DNA of 64,000 nt from Nocardioides humilatus. GTDB lineage: Bacteria > Actinomycetota > Actinomycetes > Propionibacteriales > Nocardioidaceae. Each line of letters starts with the position of its first letter. Within the stretch, counting starts at the first letter, position 1. The stretch spans positions 248,001 through 312,000 of the forward strand of contig NZ_VUJV01000006.1 of NCBI RefSeq assembly GCF_008373755.1. Direction: 5' to 3'. The position numbers and the translations under genes were made by a program. The notes beneath the pieces were generated by a model. It had not been told where the DNA came from, did not search any database, and saw only the letters and a program-made list of their open reading frames with translations. Below are positions 27,986 to 37,572 of the stretch, piece after piece.

Positions 27986-29667
27986 GCCACCCACACCCCG
28001 AGCTCGGCGCTCCTCCGGAGCTGCCCGCCGGCGGACTCCGCGTGATCCCGCTGGGCGGCCTTGGCGAGGTCGGCCGCAACATGACCGTGTTCGAGTACGA
28101 CGGCCGGCTGCTCATCGTCGACTGCGGCGTCCTCTTCCCTGACGAGCACCACCCCGGCGTCGACCTGATCCTCCCGGACTTCACGCCGATCCGGGAGCGC
28201 CTCGACGACATCGAGGCGCTGGTGCTGACGCACGGCCACGAGGACCACATCGGGGCGACGCCGTACCTCCTGCGGGAGCGGGAGGACATCCCGCTCGTCG
28301 GCTCGGAGCTCACGTTGGCGCTGCTCAACGGGAAGATCCGCGAGCACCGGTTGAAGCAGACCGTGTTCCACACGGTCAAGGAGGGCGAGCGGATCAGCTT
28401 CGGTCCCTTCGACCTCGAGTTCGTGGCGGTCAACCACTCGATCCCCGACGCACTTGCGGTCGCGATCCGCACCGGCGCGGGGCTGGTGCTCCACACCGGC
28501 GACTTCAAGATGGACCAGCTGCCGCTCGACGGCCGGATCACCGACCTGCGGGCGTTCGCACGGCTGGGGGAGGAGGGCGTCGACCTCTTCCTCACCGACT
28601 CGACCAACGCCGAGGTGCCGGGCTTCACGACGGCGGAGAAGAAGATCACCCCGGTCCTCGACACCGTCTTCCGCGAGTCCGAGCAGCGCATCATCGTGGC
28701 GTGCTTCGCCTCCCACGTGCACCGGGTGCAGCAGATCCTCGACACCGCGGCGAAGCACGACCGCAAGGTCGCCTACGTCGGGCGCTCCATGGTCCGCAAC
28801 ATGGCGGTCGCCCGCGACCTCGGCTACCTGACGGTCCCGCCGGGCGTGATGGTCGACGCGAAGGCGCTCGCCGAGCTGCCGCCGGAGCGGCAGGTGCTGA
28901 TCTCCACCGGATCGCAGGGTGAGCCGATGAGCGCCCTGGCCCGCATCGCCAACCGCAGCCACCACTTCGTGCACCTCGAGGAGGGCGACACCGTCGTCCT
29001 CGCCTCGAGCCTGATCCCCGGCAACGAGAACGCCGTCTACCGGGTGATCAACGGCTTGTCCCGCTGGGGCGCCCGCGTGGTCCACAAGGGCAATGCGCTC
29101 GTCCACGTCAGCGGTCACGCCAGTGCCGGCGAGCTGCTCTACTGCTACAACATCGTGCGCCCGCGCAACGTCTTGCCGGTGCACGGCGAGATCCGGCACA
29201 TGCTCGCCAACGGTGCGCTCGCCAAGGAGACCGGCGTCGAGAACGTCGTCTATGCCGAGGACGGCGTCGTCGTCGACCTCGTCGACGGAGTCGCCTCGGT
29301 GACCGGCAAGGTCCCGGTCGGCTACGTCTTCGTCGACGGCCAGTCGATCGGCGACGTGACCGAGTCCGAGCTCAAGGACCGTCGGATCCTCGGTGAGGAG
29401 GGCTTCATCTCGGTGATCGTGGTCGTCGACTCGGTCTCCGGGAAGGTGTCGGCCGGTCCCGAGATCCACGCGCGCGGCCATGCCTGGGACGACTCGATGT
29501 TCGAGGACATCAAGCAGCCCATCATCGACGCGGTCAACGAGCTCCTCAGCGACGGCAACGACGACACCTACCAGCTCCAGCAGATCGTGCGACGCACGAT
29601 CGGCCGCTGGGTCAGCAGCACCCACAAGCGGCGCCCGATGATCATCCCGGTGGTCGTCGAGGCCTGA
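27982..29667 (+). CDS. rnj: Ribonuclease J
   Basis: A 561-residue metallo-beta-lactamase/beta-CASP ribonuclease acting in mRNA decay and rRNA maturation. It has zinc motif LTHGHEDHIGA, GDFKMDQ, the beta-CASP loop LTDSTNAE, CFASHVHRVQQI, STGSQGEPMSAL, HVSGHASAGEL and a C-terminal domain ending KRRPMIIPVVVEA. It starts with TTG at 27982, supported by overlap with the dapA stop and by the typical N-terminal spacing to GGLRVIPLGGLGEVG. Confidence 0.95.
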   Translation: MSHPHPELGAPPELPAGGLRVIPLGGLGEVGRNMTVFEYDGRLLIVDCGVLFPDEHHPGVDLILPDFTPIRERLDDIEALVLTHGHEDHIGATPYLLREREDIPLVGSELTLALLNGKIREHRLKQTVFHTVKEGERISFGPFDLEFVAVNHSIPDALAVAIRTGAGLVLHTGDFKMDQLPLDGRITDLRAFARLGEEGVDLFLTDSTNAEVPGFTTAEKKITPVLDTVFRESEQRIIVACFASHVHRVQQILDTAAKHDRKVAYVGRSMVRNMAVARDLGYLTVPPGVMVDAKALAELPPERQVLISTGSQGEPMSALARIANRSHHFVHLEEGDTVVLASSLIPGNENAVYRVINGLSRWGARVVHKGNALVHVSGHASAGELLYCYNIVRPRNVLPVHGEIRHMLANGALAKETGVENVVYAEDGVVVDLVDGVASVTGKVPVGYVFVDGQSIGDVTESELKDRRILGEEGFISVIVVVDSVSGKVSAGPEIHARGHAWDDSMFEDIKQPIIDAVNELLSDGNDDTYQLQQIVRRTIGRWVSSTHKRRPMIIPVVVEA

Positions 29668-29678
29668 TCGGAGCCTTG

Positions 29679-29716
29679 GTTTCGAGGCTCGCTCCGCTCG
29701 CACCTCAACCACCGGC
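29679..29716. repeat. Probable dispersed intergenic repeat element
   Basis: Between the rnj stop and its terminator lies GGTTTCGAGGCTCGCTCCGC followed by TCGCACCTCAACCACCGG. The two ends are imperfectly inverted (GGTTtcGAGG and CCTCAACC) and the centre alternates CGAGC-like steps. From general knowledge, sequences of this shape are scattered between genes in Nocardioides-type genomes. Only one copy is visible here, so the dispersed nature is inference. Confidence 0.5.
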
Positions 29717-29721
29717 AACGA

Positions 29722-29761
29722 CAACAGCCCCCGTTCTCCTTGCGGAGAGCGGGGGCTGTTG
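29722..29761. terminator. Strong bidirectional terminator between rnj and the M4 peptidase gene
   Basis: An 18-bp stem (CAACAGCCCCCG... at 29722-29739 with 29744-29761, one G-T wobble) around a 4-base loop TTGC. It lies between two converging genes and fits both. Confidence 0.9.
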
Positions 29762-29777
29762 CTGTGGTGCTAGGTGA

Positions 29778-32700
29778 TCAGCCTCGGACGACGGTGATCG
29801 TGAAGCCGGTCTTGCTCTTCAGGAAGTCGTCGCCACCCAGGTACTTCGCGACCAGGTCGTGGTCGCCCTTGCCGAAGATCCGCAACACCTTGATCTTCGC
29901 CACACCGCGGGCGTTGAGGTCGTCGATCCCGAGCTTCTCGCCGTGGAACTTGACCACGACGTCACCGGTCGGGGTGCCACCGTCGGCGGAGACCTTGATC
30001 TTCACCGTGAAGGCAGAGCCCTTGATGACCGGGTCGGGGTCGATCTTCACGACCTCGGTGGTCGTCGCGGCGGGCGCTGCGACACAGGTCTGGACCTTGA
30101 CGTTGTCGAGGTACCAGCCCTCGACACCGCCGCAGCCGTCACGACCCAGGTCGAACCGGAAGTTGACGGTGTCACCCTCCGACGCGATCGCGGTCAGGTC
30201 GATGATCGACGTGCCCCACGAGCCGTCCGGCTGGCCGCCGTCGGTGCCGGTGAAGGCCGGCTGGCCCTCCATCGGGTTGGTGTTGCCACCAGCCGCGGTC
30301 TCGAGCTCACCACCCGGGGCGTTGAAGAGGTAGGCCGCGTTGTCGACCTGCTCGAAGGTGCCGCCGTTGACGCTCACCTTGACGTTGGCACCGTCGAACC
30401 CGGCCTCGGTCGCCACGTAGTGGTCGAACGAGAGCCGTGCCGAGTCACCGGCGGGCACCGTGATGTCCGGGGTGATGAGGCCGTTGCGGCTCGAGACGTC
30501 GTCGGCGCCGCCGCCGCAGTCACCTGCATCCGCCGGGTCGGGGCCGAAGGCGGCCGTGCCGCTGTGCTTCGGTGCCGTCGAGGTCTCCCACGCGAAGCCG
30601 AAGCCCTCGGGGAAGGTGAGCTCCTCGTCCTGGGTCCATCCGTCCAGACCGGACTCGAAGTCCTCCGACCACGTGGTCTCGGTGACCGTGCCGTCGCCGC
30701 AGTCGAGCTTCGGCGCACCCGGCTGAAGGAGCGGCTGGAAGGCGCACTGCTCCGTCGGGTTGAGCTTGAGCTCGGTCTCCTGGATCGCCGACTTCACCCG
30801 GCCACAGTCGGCAGCGGTCATGCCGCCGTCGATGACCGCGGGGTTGTTGACGCCACCGTCGGACCCGTCGGGGTCGCTCGGGTTGCCGACCGTCACCCGC
30901 TCCAGCGCCACGCCCTGGAGGTCCTCACACGACTGGACGAGAGCGTCGGCCAGGTCGGGGAAGTAGGACGTCGGGGTGAGGTAGTTGGTCTGGGCCTGCC
31001 AGAACAGCCACGCCGCCTTGTCGAGCCCGATCGAGGTGACCTTGCCCGGCAGACCGTCGACGAGGATGGCGAACGTGCGGTTCACGACACCGGAGTTGGT
31101 GTGCACGCCGCCGTGGTCGTCCTCGGCGCACTGGTACTCGACGTCGGACACCTTGCCCGGGTCGCCGTAGCAGTTGGGGTTCCACATGTCGCGGATCGCG
31201 CCACCGAAGGCCGGGTCGTTCTCGCCCGACAGCCAACGGTGGCTGTTGTCGGCGGGAGCGGGCACTGCGGCGATGTGGAAGGAGACCGGCTCGCCGGCCG
31301 ACTTGAACTTGGCGCCGTCCTCGACGGTCACCATGACGCCGTAGATCTCTGCCGAGCCCGACATCGAGATCGGGGGACGGCCGGCGGTGTGGTCACCGAC
31401 GACGATGCCGAGGGCACCAGCGTCCACTGCGTTCTGCGTCTTCTGGGCGAAGCTGCAGAGGCCTCGGTCGACGTAGACCCACTGGCCGGAGATGATGTCG
31501 GCGTTGTCGAACGGCGAGCAACCGTCGGTCGTCGTACCGCCGTCGCTGTCGTCGTCGTTGCCGACGATCGCGGTGCCGTCGACACCGGACTGGGTGATGA
31601 CCGGACCGAACGAGGCCGGAGCGGCCGTGCACGGCCCTGCGACGCCCGCCGGAGCGGTGATCTGCATCGTGACGTCGCTGCGCGTGAACTCCGAGCACAA
31701 GCCCTCGGTGCGCTTGATGACGTCACCCGGTGCCTCGCCCGACTCGTTCTGGCGGTGGTTGATCATGTCGACGGTCTCGCCCCAGATGTCGGAGTAAGCC
31801 TCGTTCATCGCGCCGGACTGCCACTGGTAGATCAGGCCCGAGGTCGACTCGGTGTAGGCGTGGCCCCACTCGTGGGCGACGGTGTCGTCACCGGTCACGC
31901 CACTGCAGTAGTTGGTCGTGACGCCGTTCCAGTTGGCGTTGGGGCAGGAGATCCGCGGGTCGTTGTTGACCGTGATCATCCGGCCGCCGTTGCCGTCCCA
32001 GGAGTTGTAGCCGAAGGTGTTGCGGAAGAGCCAGTAGGCCTCACCCGTGCCGAGCACCTCGTTTTGCTGGTCCTCGTCGAGACCACCCGGGAAGGCCGCA
32101 CCCTCGGTCCACACGTGGTCGAAGTTGAGGAAGTCGTCCGAGTCGTCGTCGGGCGTCCCGTTGTCGTCGATGTAGGCCTCGTAGAGGTCGCGGTCGAGCG
32201 CGTCGGCCATCATCGACCAGCGGTTGAGGTACTTGCCCGTCTGCGCGTCCAGGATGATCGTGTCGCGGATCGTGGCCTTGTTCCAGATCTCGATGACCCA
32301 CGCCAGCTTGGCGTCGCCCGTGATGCCGCGGGTCGAGCCCATCCGGTAGACCGAGAGCTGGATCGAGCGGACCTTCACACCCTTCGTGTACGACGGCAGG
32401 CCGTCGCCGCTCTTGTCCGTGTGGTGCCGCGACATCCGCAGGGCGGCGGCCGAGGCCTGCTCCTTGGTGACCCGCGGCGTGGTGTTGAGCGAGCCGATCG
32501 GGGCGGCGAAGCCGTTGACCGAGGTCAGGTCGCCCTCGCGGTCGACGTGGGCGTTGAGCTCGGCACCGTAGACCGGCAGCCCCTTGTAGGACTGCTTGAA
32601 GGTGACGGCCCAGCCGGCCTTGTTGCCGTAGACGCTGGACTGCTTGAGCTCGCTCGGGCGAGCACCGAAGGCGCTGCCGAACCGCTCGAGGTAGTGCGTC

Positions 32701-32975
32701 GCCTTGTCGATCGCGCCCTGGCGGCCTTCAGCGGCCACGCCGGGGAGCAGATCGGGGTTGGTGCCGGTCGCGCTGGCGAAGCCGACGACGCCCGTGGCGG
32801 GGTTGGAGCGCAGCGAGAGCCCGCCTGAAGCGGTGGAGCGCATCTGGCTGATGACGGATGGGTCGGGCTTGGCCGCTGGAGCGGCCGCGGCGCTGAGCGC
32901 CGGGGGTGCCGCGAAGCCGGCGGCGATGAGGGCGAGGCCAAGCGCTGTTGCGCGGCCCCGGGGGAGATTTTTCAC
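29778..32975 (-). CDS. Secreted M4 (thermolysin-like) metallopeptidase with PA insert
   Basis: A 1065-residue exoenzyme. It has a signal peptide (about 1-30), an FTP/PepSY-type propeptide with WAVTFKQSYKGLPVYGAELNAHVD, and a catalytic domain with HEWGH (H368, E369, H372) and the third zinc ligand E392 in NEAYSD, the same 20-residue spacing as thermolysin. The catalytic His is about residue 625 in GVHTNSGVVN. The gap from E392 to that His is over 200 residues because a protease-associated (PA) domain (ADIISGQWVYVDRGLCSFAQK) is inserted. The C-terminus has a carbohydrate-binding or MAM-like beta domain (WSEDFESGLDGW) and an Ig-like domain. GTG at 32975 has AAGGGAT upstream. Confidence 0.93.
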   Translation of the reverse strand: MKNLPRGRATALGLALIAAGFAAPPALSAAAAPAAKPDPSVISQMRSTASGGLSLRSNPATGVVGFASATGTNPDLLPGVAAEGRQGAIDKATHYLERFGSAFGARPSELKQSSVYGNKAGWAVTFKQSYKGLPVYGAELNAHVDREGDLTSVNGFAAPIGSLNTTPRVTKEQASAAALRMSRHHTDKSGDGLPSYTKGVKVRSIQLSVYRMGSTRGITGDAKLAWVIEIWNKATIRDTIILDAQTGKYLNRWSMMADALDRDLYEAYIDDNGTPDDDSDDFLNFDHVWTEGAAFPGGLDEDQQNEVLGTGEAYWLFRNTFGYNSWDGNGGRMITVNNDPRISCPNANWNGVTTNYCSGVTGDDTVAHEWGHAYTESTSGLIYQWQSGAMNEAYSDIWGETVDMINHRQNESGEAPGDVIKRTEGLCSEFTRSDVTMQITAPAGVAGPCTAAPASFGPVITQSGVDGTAIVGNDDDSDGGTTTDGCSPFDNADIISGQWVYVDRGLCSFAQKTQNAVDAGALGIVVGDHTAGRPPISMSGSAEIYGVMVTVEDGAKFKSAGEPVSFHIAAVPAPADNSHRWLSGENDPAFGGAIRDMWNPNCYGDPGKVSDVEYQCAEDDHGGVHTNSGVVNRTFAILVDGLPGKVTSIGLDKAAWLFWQAQTNYLTPTSYFPDLADALVQSCEDLQGVALERVTVGNPSDPDGSDGGVNNPAVIDGGMTAADCGRVKSAIQETELKLNPTEQCAFQPLLQPGAPKLDCGDGTVTETTWSEDFESGLDGWTQDEELTFPEGFGFAWETSTAPKHSGTAAFGPDPADAGDCGGGADDVSSRNGLITPDITVPAGDSARLSFDHYVATEAGFDGANVKVSVNGGTFEQVDNAAYLFNAPGGELETAAGGNTNPMEGQPAFTGTDGGQPDGSWGTSIIDLTAIASEGDTVNFRFDLGRDGCGGVEGWYLDNVKVQTCVAAPAATTTEVVKIDPDPVIKGSAFTVKIKVSADGGTPTGDVVVKFHGEKLGIDDLNARGVAKIKVLRIFGKGDHDLVAKYLGGDDFLKSKTGFTITVVRG

Positions 32976-33082
32976 CGAGGAATCCCTTCAAGCGGATGAA
33001 TTGCCGGGCGGGAGCGGGAAACCACTCGCACCATCCGGCACCTTAGGAGCGCGTCCGGCGCCGGTCTACCCCCCAGTGCCCA

Positions 33083-33104
33083 GTGACCGGGGTCACATGG
33101 TCAC
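33083..33104. promoter_or_regulatory. Triple half-site between the M4 peptidase gene and ftsK
   Basis: GTGACC (33083), GGTCAC (33091) and GGTCAC (33099) are spaced at an exact 8-bp period; the first two form an inverted repeat with a 2-base centre and the third is a direct copy. The site lies 108-130 bases upstream of the minus-strand M4 peptidase start and 120-140 upstream of the ftsK start. It could be an operator for either; no regulator is known. Confidence 0.45.
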
Positions 33105-33210
33105 CGGGCGATAACGATTGCTCGGAGGGTCGTGGTGAGCCGCGAAATCAGAGGGACGTTTGGGACTGCGACACGCTCCCGTGATCCGTGTGGCAGATGT
33201 GACGAATGAG

Positions 33211-33216
33211 TAGGGT
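33211..33216 (+). promoter_or_regulatory. -10 box of a leaderless ftsK promoter
   Basis: TAGGGT, then 7 bases (CATGAGC), then ATG 33224. This spacing favours 33224 over the in-frame ATGs at 33206 and 33218. The AGGG within the box could also act as a ribosome site if transcription starts further upstream. Confidence 0.5.
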
Positions 33217-33223
33217 CATGAGC

Positions 33224-35827
33224 ATGGCGACCCGTACGTCTTCCCCGACGCGGTCGCGAAGCCGGAGCACGTCCACCAGCCGCAGCAGCGGAACAAAGAC
33301 AAGCACCAGCTCGCGACCACGTAGTACAGCGAAGAAGCCGACCGCAAAGAAGAGCGCGGCCAAGAAGAGCACCGCGAGCCGACGGCCGGCGCCCCGCGCT
33401 GTCCGCAGCGGGCCCGGTCCGGTCTCGAAGGGCTTCACGGCGCTGGCGCGCGCGCTCGTCGCGATCTGGCTCGGCATCGCCCACGGTGTCGGCGCCGTCG
33501 TGCGCAGCATCGTCGGCGGGGCCAAGGACATCGAGCCCGAGCAGCGCCGCGACGGGGCGGCCCTGCTCCTGGTCGGCCTCGCCTTCGTCATCGCAGCCGC
33601 CGTGTGGTTCGAGGTGCCCGGCGGCGTCATGGACTTCTCGCGAGCAGCGGTCGCCGGCACGGTCGGCAAGGTCGGCTGGTTCGTGCCGATGCTCGTGCTG
33701 GTCGCCGCCTGGCGCGTCATGCGCGACCCGGTCTCCAACGGCCCGGTCGGCCGCCAGGTCATCGGCTGGACCGCCTTCGGCTTCGGCCTCCTCGGCATCG
33801 TCCACATCGCCAACGGCAGCCCCGAGCCGGTCGCCGGTGACACCACGGTGCTCCGTGACGGTGGCGGCGCCATCGGCTACGTCGTCTCCGCGCTGCTGCT
33901 CGACCTGCTCCGGTCGCCCGCGCTCGTCGTACCCCTTCTCCTGCTCGTCTGCTTCTTCGGCCTCCTGGTCATCACGGCCACGCCGCTCTACCGCGTGCCC
34001 GACCGGCTCCGCGAGCTGGGCGACACCCTGCTCGGCCGGCACCACGCCGAGGACGACGGCGGTGAGCCGACCCAGCCGATCCGCGTCCGCCGCGGTCGTG
34101 ACGACGACACCGTCGACCCGCTGATGGGCGACCCGGCCTACGACACCCCGCTGCTCGCCGAGCCGACGAGGAAGCGGCGCGCCCGCAAGACCGCTGCTGC
34201 CGTCGAGGAGTCGATGGAGCTGCGCGAGCCCATCGACATCTCGCTCACCGACGACGAGCCGATGCCGATGCCGGTCCCCGCAGCCCAGGAGACCGGCGAG
34301 CTCGAGCCGCCGCCGCACGCCCAGCTGCCGCAGCGCGTCGAGCAGCTCGCCCTCTCCGGCGACATCGCCTACTCACTGCCGATGAGCACCGTGCTCAAGG
34401 AGGGCTCGCCCCACCGGGCGCGGTCCAAGGCCAGCGACGCCGTCGTGGACAAGCTGACCCAGGTGCTGGAGGAGTTCGGCATCGACGCGCAGGTCACCGG
34501 CTACACCCGGGGCCCGACGGTCACCCGCTACGAGATCGAGCTCGGCACCGGCGTGAAGGTCGAGAAGATCCTCGGCGTCTCGCGCAACATCTCCTACGCC
34601 GTCGGCTCCGAGGACGTGCGGATCCTGAGCCCGATCCCCGGCAAGTCCGCGGTCGGTGTCGAGATCCCCAACCTCGACAAGGAGATCGTCTCGCTGGGTG
34701 ACGTGCTGCGCTCCAATGCGGCCCGCAACGACCACCACCCGATGGTCGCCGGCCTCGGCAAGGACGTCGAGGGCGGCTTCGTCGTCGCCAACATGGCGAA
34801 GATGCCGCACCTGCTCGTCGCCGGTGCCACCGGCTCCGGCAAGTCGAGCTTCATCAACTCCCTGATCACCTCGATCCTCATGCGGGCGACGCCCGACGAG
34901 GTCCGGATGATCATGGTCGACCCCAAGCGGGTCGAGCTCAACAACTACGAGGGCGTGCCGCACCTGATCACGCCGATCATCACCAACCCGAAGAAGGCCG
35001 CCGAGGCGCTGGCGTGGGTCTGTCGCGAGATGGACATGCGTTACGACGACCTGGCCAACTTCGGCTTCCGCCACATCGACGACTTCAACAAGGCCGTCCG
35101 TGGGGGCAAGGTGGAGGTGCCGCCGGGCAGCGAGCGCGTGCTGGCGCCGTACCCCTATCTGTTGGTCATCGTCGACGAGCTCGCCGACCTGATGATGGTC
35201 GCGCCGCGCGACGTCGAGGACTCGGTCGTCCGCATCACCCAGCTCGCCCGTGCTGCTGGCATCCACCTGGTGCTCGCGACGCAGCGCCCGTCGGTCGATG
35301 TCGTGACCGGTCTGATCAAGGCCAACGTGCCGTCGCGACTTGCGTTCGCGACCTCGTCGCTGGCCGACAGCCGCGTCATCCTCGACCAGCCCGGCGCCGA
35401 GAAGCTGGTCGGTCAGGGTGACGGTCTGTTCCTCCCCATGGGTGCGTCCAAGCCCATAAGAGTCCAGGGCAGCTGGGTCACCGAGGCCGAGATCCACCAG
35501 GTCGTCAAGCACTGCAAGACCCAGCTCGAGCCGACCTACCGCGAGGACGTCACGGTCGCGCAGAGCAGCAACAAGGTGCTCGACGACGACATCGGTGACG
35601 ACATGGACCTGGTGGTCCAGGCGATCGAGCTCGTCGTGTCGACGCAGTTCGGCTCGACCTCGATGCTGCAGCGCAAGCTCCGCGTCGGCTTCGCGAAGGC
35701 CGGCCGGTTGATGGACATCCTCGAGAGCCGTGGCGTGGTGGGCCCCAGTGAGGGCTCGAAGGCGCGTGACGTCCTCGTGAAACCCGACGAGCTCGACTCC
35801 GTGATCATGACCATCCAGGGGGAGTGA
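33224..35827 (+). CDS. ftsK: DNA translocase FtsK/SpoIIIE
   Basis: An 867-residue septal DNA pump. It has a basic Ser/Thr/Lys-rich N-terminus (about 70 residues), four membrane helices (about residues 95-250), an acidic/proline linker and the motor. The motor shows the alpha/beta domains (TGYTRGPTVTRYEIELGTGVKVEKI, here read as separate strands), Walker A VAGATGSGKSSF near residue 535, Walker B YLLVIVDELADLMM and LATQRPSVDVVTG. The C-terminal gamma winged helix (STSMLQRKLRVGFAKAGRLM) reads orientation sequences. It resolves chromosome dimers and clears the septum. The next gene starts one base after its stop. Confidence 0.95.
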   Translation: MATRTSSPTRSRSRSTSTSRSSGTKTSTSSRPRSTAKKPTAKKSAAKKSTASRRPAPRAVRSGPGPVSKGFTALARALVAIWLGIAHGVGAVVRSIVGGAKDIEPEQRRDGAALLLVGLAFVIAAAVWFEVPGGVMDFSRAAVAGTVGKVGWFVPMLVLVAAWRVMRDPVSNGPVGRQVIGWTAFGFGLLGIVHIANGSPEPVAGDTTVLRDGGGAIGYVVSALLLDLLRSPALVVPLLLLVCFFGLLVITATPLYRVPDRLRELGDTLLGRHHAEDDGGEPTQPIRVRRGRDDDTVDPLMGDPAYDTPLLAEPTRKRRARKTAAAVEESMELREPIDISLTDDEPMPMPVPAAQETGELEPPPHAQLPQRVEQLALSGDIAYSLPMSTVLKEGSPHRARSKASDAVVDKLTQVLEEFGIDAQVTGYTRGPTVTRYEIELGTGVKVEKILGVSRNISYAVGSEDVRILSPIPGKSAVGVEIPNLDKEIVSLGDVLRSNAARNDHHPMVAGLGKDVEGGFVVANMAKMPHLLVAGATGSGKSSFINSLITSILMRATPDEVRMIMVDPKRVELNNYEGVPHLITPIITNPKKAAEALAWVCREMDMRYDDLANFGFRHIDDFNKAVRGGKVEVPPGSERVLAPYPYLLVIVDELADLMMVAPRDVEDSVVRITQLARAAGIHLVLATQRPSVDVVTGLIKANVPSRLAFATSSLADSRVILDQPGAEKLVGQGDGLFLPMGASKPIRVQGSWVTEAEIHQVVKHCKTQLEPTYREDVTVAQSSNKVLDDDIGDDMDLVVQAIELVVSTQFGSTSMLQRKLRVGFAKAGRLMDILESRGVVGPSEGSKARDVLVKPDELDSVIMTIQGE

Positions 35828-35828
35828 C

Positions 35829-37481
35829 ATGACCGACCAGATCTTCGAGACCCACCTCTCCGACACCGATTCCTTCGTGCCCGACGAAGCCGGTCAGCCC
35901 GAGCAGGCCCCGGCCGACCAGGTGGAGGTACGACGCAACGTCACCCTCTCCGCGGTCCTCGGTGCCGTCTCGGGACTGCTCACTGTCGCCTTCGCGGCGC
36001 GGGCGTTCGGCGACGGGGGTCCACTCGACTGGGCGCTCCTCGCCGTGCTCGGCGCGATCACCGTGATGCACCTGGCGGCCGTCGCCGACGGCCGGGCGCC
36101 GCTGCTGGTGGCCGACCAGCTCGGCGTGCGTCTGCGCGAAGGCGCTGAGTGGCAGGGCATCGCCTGGGAGCACATCGAGTGCCTCGAGCACCTGCCGCGC
36201 CGGTTGCCCTTCCACGACGGGCACTTGCTCGTGGTGGGGGAGACGGGCCAGCAGCTGATCGTGCCGCTGACGATGGCGACGCGCGTGGTCGGCACCGACC
36301 CGACGGCGATCAGCGACGGGCTCGCCGAGCTCTCCGACGGTCGCGCCGATGTGGTCGAGGTCGTGCCGGGCATCGACGAGGACGAGGACGACGTCGTCGA
36401 CCAGATCGACCCGATCGACGTCCACGAGGTCATCGACCCCGAGCCGCCGACTTTCGAGAAGCTGGCGATGTCCCCGGAGGAGACCGTCAAGATCACCCGC
36501 CGCGGCATCGCGGCCGAGGTGGAGAAGCGGCTCCGCGAGCCCGAGGCGGCTCCCGCTCCGTCACCCTCGCCCGGTCCGGGACGCCCGGTCCTCTCGGCGT
36601 CGCGGGTCGAGGTGCAGCGCGCCGACCACAACAACACCGGCTCCCACCCGACGATCGGCGCCAACGCTCTGCGCATGGAGCCCGTGGCCGACGCCGACGC
36701 CGACGAGCAGGCGGAGGTCGAGCTGACGCTGACCGTCGTGCTCGACGACGTCGCGGTGCAGCCGGCGGCCGAGCCGGTCATCGGCCCGCTGCTCGAGGCG
36801 GCCCGCGACAACCTGCGGCTCTCCGTCGACCAGCTCTCCGAGCGCACCCGGATCCGGCCCCACGTCATCGAGGCGATCGAGGTCGACGACTTCGGCCCGT
36901 GCGGCGGCGACTTCTACGCCCGCGGCCACCTGCGCACTCTCGCGCGGGTGCTCGGCGTCGACGCCACCCCGCTGGTCGCCACCTACGACGAGCAGTACGC
37001 CGACGCACCCGTCGACCCCCGCCGGGTCTTCGAGTCCGAGCTGGCCACCGGAGTGGGCGGGTCGATCCGCGGCACCAAGGGCGGCCGCAACTGGTCGGTC
37101 CTGCTCGCCGCGGTGATGGCCGCGATCCTGGTCTGGTCGATCGCCCGTCTTGTCATGGACGGCCCGGTCGACCTCGGCAACCCGTCGACCCTGCGGCCGA
37201 GCATGGGCACGCCCGGCAACCACCGCCAGGCCGCGCCGCCGACCGTCCCGGTCACGCTGACCGCGACCGCTGGTGGCGCCCGGCTCCTGGTGCGCGACGG
37301 CCAGGGCAAGGAGATCTTCGACGGTCAGCTGGCCTTCGGGCAGACCACCAAGCTCAAGGTGTCGCCGCCGGTGCGGATCTGGTCCTCGGACGGCTCGGTG
37401 ACCGCGGCCGTCGACTGCAAGGACCCGGTGGCGCTCGGCGACACCGGCGTCGAGGTCACCAAGACGCTGGCTGGCTGCTGA
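35829..37481 (+). CDS. RodZ-like helix-turn-helix membrane protein, enlarged form
   Basis: A 550-residue protein. The C-terminal half is RodZ-like: a HTH_25-type domain ([20 protein letters not shown], then [13 protein letters not shown] and [17 protein letters not shown]), one membrane helix ([20 protein letters not shown]) and an extracytoplasmic DUF4115-like beta domain ([20 protein letters not shown]). The N-terminal half is extra: two membrane helices (about 36-82), a PH-like region ([16 protein letters not shown]) and a long acidic linker. RodZ links the cell-shape machinery to the membrane; the position after ftsK suits a cell division or shape role. Confidence 0.8.
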   Translation: MTDQIFETHLSDTDSFVPDEAGQPEQAPADQVEVRRNVTLSAVLGAVSGLLTVAFAARAFGDGGPLDWALLAVLGAITVMHLAAVADGRAPLLVADQLGVRLREGAEWQGIAWEHIECLEHLPRRLPFHDGHLLVVGETGQQLIVPLTMATRVVGTDPTAISDGLAELSDGRADVVEVVPGIDEDEDDVVDQIDPIDVHEVIDPEPPTFEKLAMSPEETVKITRRGIAAEVEKRLREPEAAPAPSPSPGPGRPVLSASRVEVQRADHNNTGSHPTIGANALRMEPVADADADEQAEVELTLTVVLDDVAVQPAAEPVIGPLLEAARDNLRLSVDQLSERTRIRPHVIEAIEVDDFGPCGGDFYARGHLRTLARVLGVDATPLVATYDEQYADAPVDPRRVFESELATGVGGSIRGTKGGRNWSVLLAAVMAAILVWSIARLVMDGPVDLGNPSTLRPSMGTPGNHRQAAPPTVPVTLTATAGGARLLVRDGQGKEIFDGQLAFGQTTKLKVSPPVRIWSSDGSVTAAVDCKDPVALGDTGVEVTKTLAGC

Positions 37482-37509
37482 CCCAGCCGACGATCCCGGT
37501 TCTGAAGGT

Positions 37510-37552
37510 GTTTGGCCCGCTCCGTCGCGTTTCGCGTCGGGGCGGGCCAAAC
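37510..37552 (+). terminator. Hairpin between the RodZ-like gene and rimO
   Basis: GTTTGGCCCGC (37510-37520) pairs with GCGGGCCAAAC (37542-37552). The stem continues inward through further near-perfect pairs to a CGCG-TTT-CGCG tip. A CATACT -10-like hexamer (37556-37561) follows and probably drives rimO, whose ATG is 11 bases further with no ribosome site. Confidence 0.75.
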
Positions 37553-37572
37553 CGCCATACTGGCCGGTAGAC

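Noticed and set aside
29668-29777. Attachment site or mobile element edge next to rnj
   Set aside because: The gap contains only the short repeat and a perfect terminator; there are no target-site duplications or integrase genes.
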